From the NCBI GenBank assembly GCA_022706165.1, contig JAKJDA010000024.1, positions 349-7,471 on the forward strand: a stretch of 7,123 nucleotides of DNA, in the 5' to 3' direction. Positions 4,741-7,123 of this stretch are shown here, piece by piece. The position numbers and the translations under genes were made by a program. The notes under the pieces are model-generated. The model searched no databases. It had not been told where the DNA came from and saw only the letters and a list, made by a program, of their open reading frames with translations. Source of the stretch: Candidatus Hydrogenedentota bacterium. GTDB taxonomy: Bacteria; Hydrogenedentota; Hydrogenedentia; Hydrogenedentales; SLHB01. The number at the start of each line of letters is the position of its first letter. The first letter of the stretch is position 1.

Positions 4741-6249
4741 ATGAGCGAGTTCGCACTCGAGATGCGCGATGTGGTGAAACGTTTTCCGGGCGTGCTGGCC
4801 CTGAACCGCGTGCAACTCGATCTGAAACCGGGCGAAGTCCATTGCCTGCTGGGCGAAAACGGCGCAGGCAAATCGACATTAATGAAAATACTCGCGGGCG
4901 CGCAGCCGATGGATTCCGGAGAGATTCGCCTCGGCGGCGCTCCGGTTCATATCGCATCGCCCCACCACGCACAGCAGCTCGGCGTGAGCATGATCTATCA
5001 AGAGTTCAACCTGAGTCCGTTTCTCAGCGTCGCGGAGAACATCTTCTTGGGCCGCGAGCCGCGCATCGGCAAAACGCCGTTCATCGATTGGGCGAAAATG
5101 CACCAAGACGCACGCGCATTGCTGGCGCGCATCCGCATGGACATCGACGTGCGCCGACCGGTCAACGAATGCAGCGTCGCACAACAGCAAATGGTCGAAA
5201 TCGCCAAGGCGCTCTCGTTCAACTCGAAAATCATCGTGATGGACGAGCCGTCGGCGACATTGACCGACCACGAACTCGAAGCGCTGTTCTCGCTCATCCG
5301 CGAGTTGAAACGCGACGGCATCGGCATGATCTACATCTCGCACCGGCTCGAAGAAGTCTTCGAAATCGGCGATCGCGTAACCGTCATGCGCGACGGCGAA
5401 TACATCGCCACCAAACCGGTGTCGGAACTCACCCGCGACCTGATCATCGGCATGATGGTCGGGCGCACGCTCAAGAATGAATTCCCGAAGGAAACCTTTG
5501 CGCGAGGAGCCGAACGCCTGCGCATCGAACATCTCACCCGGAACGGCGCGTTCAAAGACGTCTCCTTCAGCCTGCACAAAGGCGAGATCGTCGGCCTGAC
5601 AGGTCTCGTGGGCGCAGGGCGCACGGAGGTCGCGCGCGCGCTGTTCGGGGCGGATCGCATCGACGGAGGACGCATTTTCCTCGAAGGCAAGCCGATCAGG
5701 GTGCGATCGCCGCAGGACGCGATCCGGCAGGGCATTGGCCTGCTCACCGAAGACCGCAAACAGCAAGGTCTCGTGCTGGGCATGACCGTGCGGGAGAACA
5801 TGACCCTCGCCAACCTCGGCGCGTTGACGCGTCTGCTCGGATTTGTCGATCGCCGCCGGGAACGCGACACGGCGAACGGCTACATCCAGGACCTGCGCAT
5901 CAAGACGCCCTCTTCCGAACAGATCACCCAAAACCTCAGCGGCGGCAATCAACAGAAAGTCGTGCTCGCCAAATGGCTGTTCACGCAGTCGCGCGTCCTC
6001 CTTTTCGACGAGCCGACCCGCGGCATTGACGTCGGCGCCAAGGTTGAAATCTACAAGCTCATGAACGATCTCGTGCGCCAAGGCGTATGCATTCTCATGA
6101 TATCGAGTGAATTGCCCGAGGTTCTCGGCATGTGCGATCGCATTCTCGTCATGCACGAGGGCCGTTTGGCGGGCGAACTCGATCGCGCCGCAGCGACCCA
6201 GGAGAAAATCATGCACCTTGCCACCGGAGCCGCTCGGATCCCCGCCTAA
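4741..6249 (+). CDS. Monosaccharide ABC transporter ATPase, double NBD (RbsA/MglA/XylG type)
   Basis: This 502-residue cytoplasmic ATPase energises uptake of a sugar or related compound (ribose, galactose, xylose or autoinducer class) through a membrane permease. NBD1: Walker [10 protein letters not shown] (38-46), Q-loop Q87, the reduced signature [14 protein letters not shown] (145-158), Walker B IIVMDEP (164-170) and H-loop H201. NBD2: degenerate Walker [10 protein letters not shown] (288-296) with Arg in place of Lys, signature LSGGNQQKV (399-407), Walker [15 protein letters not shown] (419-432), and SSELPE where a switch histidine would be. This pattern of one canonical and one degenerate site is normal for the family. 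The ATG at 4741 has GAGGTG 6 nt upstream and begins the typical [15 protein letters not shown] sequence; an earlier in-frame ATG at 4690 lies in the IS junction. No permease or binding-protein gene is adjacent, so the substrate is unknown. Confidence 0.93.
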   Translation: MSEFALEMRDVVKRFPGVLALNRVQLDLKPGEVHCLLGENGAGKSTLMKILAGAQPMDSGEIRLGGAPVHIASPHHAQQLGVSMIYQEFNLSPFLSVAENIFLGREPRIGKTPFIDWAKMHQDARALLARIRMDIDVRRPVNECSVAQQQMVEIAKALSFNSKIIVMDEPSATLTDHELEALFSLIRELKRDGIGMIYISHRLEEVFEIGDRVTVMRDGEYIATKPVSELTRDLIIGMMVGRTLKNEFPKETFARGAERLRIEHLTRNGAFKDVSFSLHKGEIVGLTGLVGAGRTEVARALFGADRIDGGRIFLEGKPIRVRSPQDAIRQGIGLLTEDRKQQGLVLGMTVRENMTLANLGALTRLLGFVDRRRERDTANGYIQDLRIKTPSSEQITQNLSGGNQQKVVLAKWLFTQSRVLLFDEPTRGIDVGAKVEIYKLMNDLVRQGVCILMISSELPEVLGMCDRILVMHEGRLAGELDRAAATQEKIMHLATGAARIPA

Positions 6250-6288
6250 GCCTCTCTTTCGCGTGAGAAAAACCTCCGGCGGCGCGCG
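6250..6288. other. 39-bp convergent gap
   Basis: The stop codons of the ABC ATPase and the FAD oxidoreductase face each other across 39 bp. On the minus strand a GC-rich run ends in TTTTT (6273-6269), but I find no stem with a workable loop before it, so it is at best a weak terminator for the leftward gene. Confidence 0.3.
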
Positions 6289-7123
6289 TCATCTTGCGCG
6301 GGCGACGGCGCGGGCGGCAAGAACGCCGGCCTTCATGCTCTGCAGGAAGCCTCCCAGATGCTTGGTCCAGCCGCTGGCCAGGTAAAGTCCTTTGATCGGC
6401 GGACGACTGGCCTTCATGATGTTGCGGTGGGAACCGCAGATGCAGCGATAGCCCAAAATGGCGCCGTCCGGATTCCCCGTATACCGCGCGAACGTGCGCG
6501 GCGTTGCAAGATCGAAGACGCGGATGTGTTCGCGCAGACCGGGGTAGACCTTGTCGAGATGGGCGAGCATATCTTCGGACGCGCGCGCCTTGGCGATGGC
6601 GTATTCCGCCTCCGAAAGCGCGAGCCATCGCGCCCCGGACACGCCCCCAACGACGCTCAAAACCGATTGGCGCTTCCCCAAGACGTTGTCGCCGCAGGCG
6701 GAAAGCGATTCCACCGCGAACGCTTGCGGCAACAACGAGGCGCGCTGCCGCTTGATGCATGCGTCGACGTCGTCGTCGGGAAAAATGATGACGAAATGAT
6801 CGCGGATGCCCGCTTCGCTGACCGGACAATCCAGCCCTACGTGCAACTGCAACACCGACAGCGAGGGGCGCAGGCTGTCGAGTCGCCGGAGATAGGACGC
6901 CGGGAAATGCGCCGGGCCGATGAGATCGCGGATAAGGAAAGGAGCGTTGACGTTGCCGATCACCGCAGCACAGGGACGCGTGTCGCCGTTCACAGTCCGC
7001 ACGCCCACAACGCGCCGTTTCTCCACGAGAACGGCGTCGATGGCGGTCCGCGTCTCGATCCGCACGCCCAAAACGCGCATCCGATCGATCAAGGCGTCCA
7101 CGACCGACTGCCCCCCGTCCGGA
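6289..7123 (-). CDS. Phytoene desaturase / carotenoid isomerase-like FAD oxidoreductase, C-terminal part
   Basis: This leftward frame is open to the right window edge and ends with TGA at 6289-6291, giving about 277 residues of the C-terminal part. It begins inside PDGGQSVVDALIDRMRVLGVRIETRT, the conserved segment of CrtI/CrtISO/RetSat-like flavoproteins, so the internal GTG at 7101 is not the start. Further family features are ATPRTFARYTGNPDGAILGY before the C-terminus and the closing FAD-contact segment GLYLASGWTKHLGGFLQSMKAGVLAAR. The N-terminal Rossmann GxGxxG lies outside the window. Such enzymes desaturate or isomerise carotenoids or related polyenes, or saturate retinol-like lipids; which reaction applies here cannot be decided. 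No other carotenoid gene is visible. It converges on the ABC gene. Confidence 0.83.
   Translation of the reverse strand, partial: PDGGQSVVDALIDRMRVLGVRIETRTAIDAVLVEKRRVVGVRTVNGDTRPCAAVIGNVNAPFLIRDLIGPAHFPASYLRRLDSLRPSLSVLQLHVGLDCPVSEAGIRDHFVIIFPDDDVDACIKRQRASLLPQAFAVESLSACGDNVLGKRQSVLSVVGGVSGARWLALSEAEYAIAKARASEDMLAHLDKVYPGLREHIRVFDLATPRTFARYTGNPDGAILGYRCICGSHRNIMKASRPPIKGLYLASGWTKHLGGFLQSMKAGVLAARAVARAR

Noticed and set aside
4879..6216. A 445-codon minus-strand open frame opposite the ABC ATPase
   Set aside because: It is the antisense shadow of a gene with intact Walker motifs; composition is atypical for protein and there is no independent support.
7099..7101. GTG at 7101 as the start of the FAD oxidoreductase
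   Set aside because: Conserved residues PDGGQSV continue in frame to the window edge, so the codon is internal.

Overview
The window is about 60% GC and looks like chromosomal DNA from an environmental, probably Gram-negative bacterium. A truncated insertion sequence and palindromic repeats sit in the middle. The palindrome built on AACGCAGAGGCGCAGAG resembles dispersed repeats I recall from Hydrogenedentes, Planctomycetes, Verrucomicrobia, Chloroflexi and cyanobacteria. A PVC-like or Hydrogenedentes-like source is therefore a guess, not a firm call.

Left third (1-2657): two genes read leftwards. thrS encodes threonyl-tRNA synthetase (638 aa, complete, with all expected catalytic, zinc and editing residues). 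It is followed 129 bp later by the start of a membrane flippase of the polysaccharide/Wzx type, which begins at GTG 301 with a clear Shine-Dalgarno and runs off the left edge. The thrS leader carries two copies of CAAGAGG, one overlapping the ribosome binding site, and one CCTCTTG that can pair with either. This is a candidate switch. A divergent promoter in the same gap drives a small stand-alone cyclic-nucleotide-binding-domain protein (2658-3119).

Middle (3120-4740): a 548-bp gene-free stretch holds three successive palindromic structures, then a TATAAT promoter and a hicB-hicA toxin-antitoxin pair. The toxin gene begins at a TTG codon overlapping the end of hicB. Next comes the 5' part of an IS110-family element. 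Its leader is strongly structured and compatible with a bridge-RNA relic. Its recombinase keeps the DEDD half and has lost the C-terminal half.

Right third (4741-7123): the IS remnant runs directly into a complete double-domain sugar ABC transporter ATPase of the RbsA/MglA/XylG type. A possible promoter for it straddles the truncation point. No permease or binding protein gene is in view. Converging on it from the right is the C-terminal part of a phytoene-desaturase/CrtISO-like FAD oxidoreductase, which runs off the right edge.

The genes do not form one pathway. The window reads as a housekeeping block (thrS) joined to an accessory patch (hicBA, IS110 relic, palindromes) and then metabolic genes. 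The items most worth a second look are the thrS leader, the symmetric heptamer array at 3506-3575 and the IS110 leader RNA.
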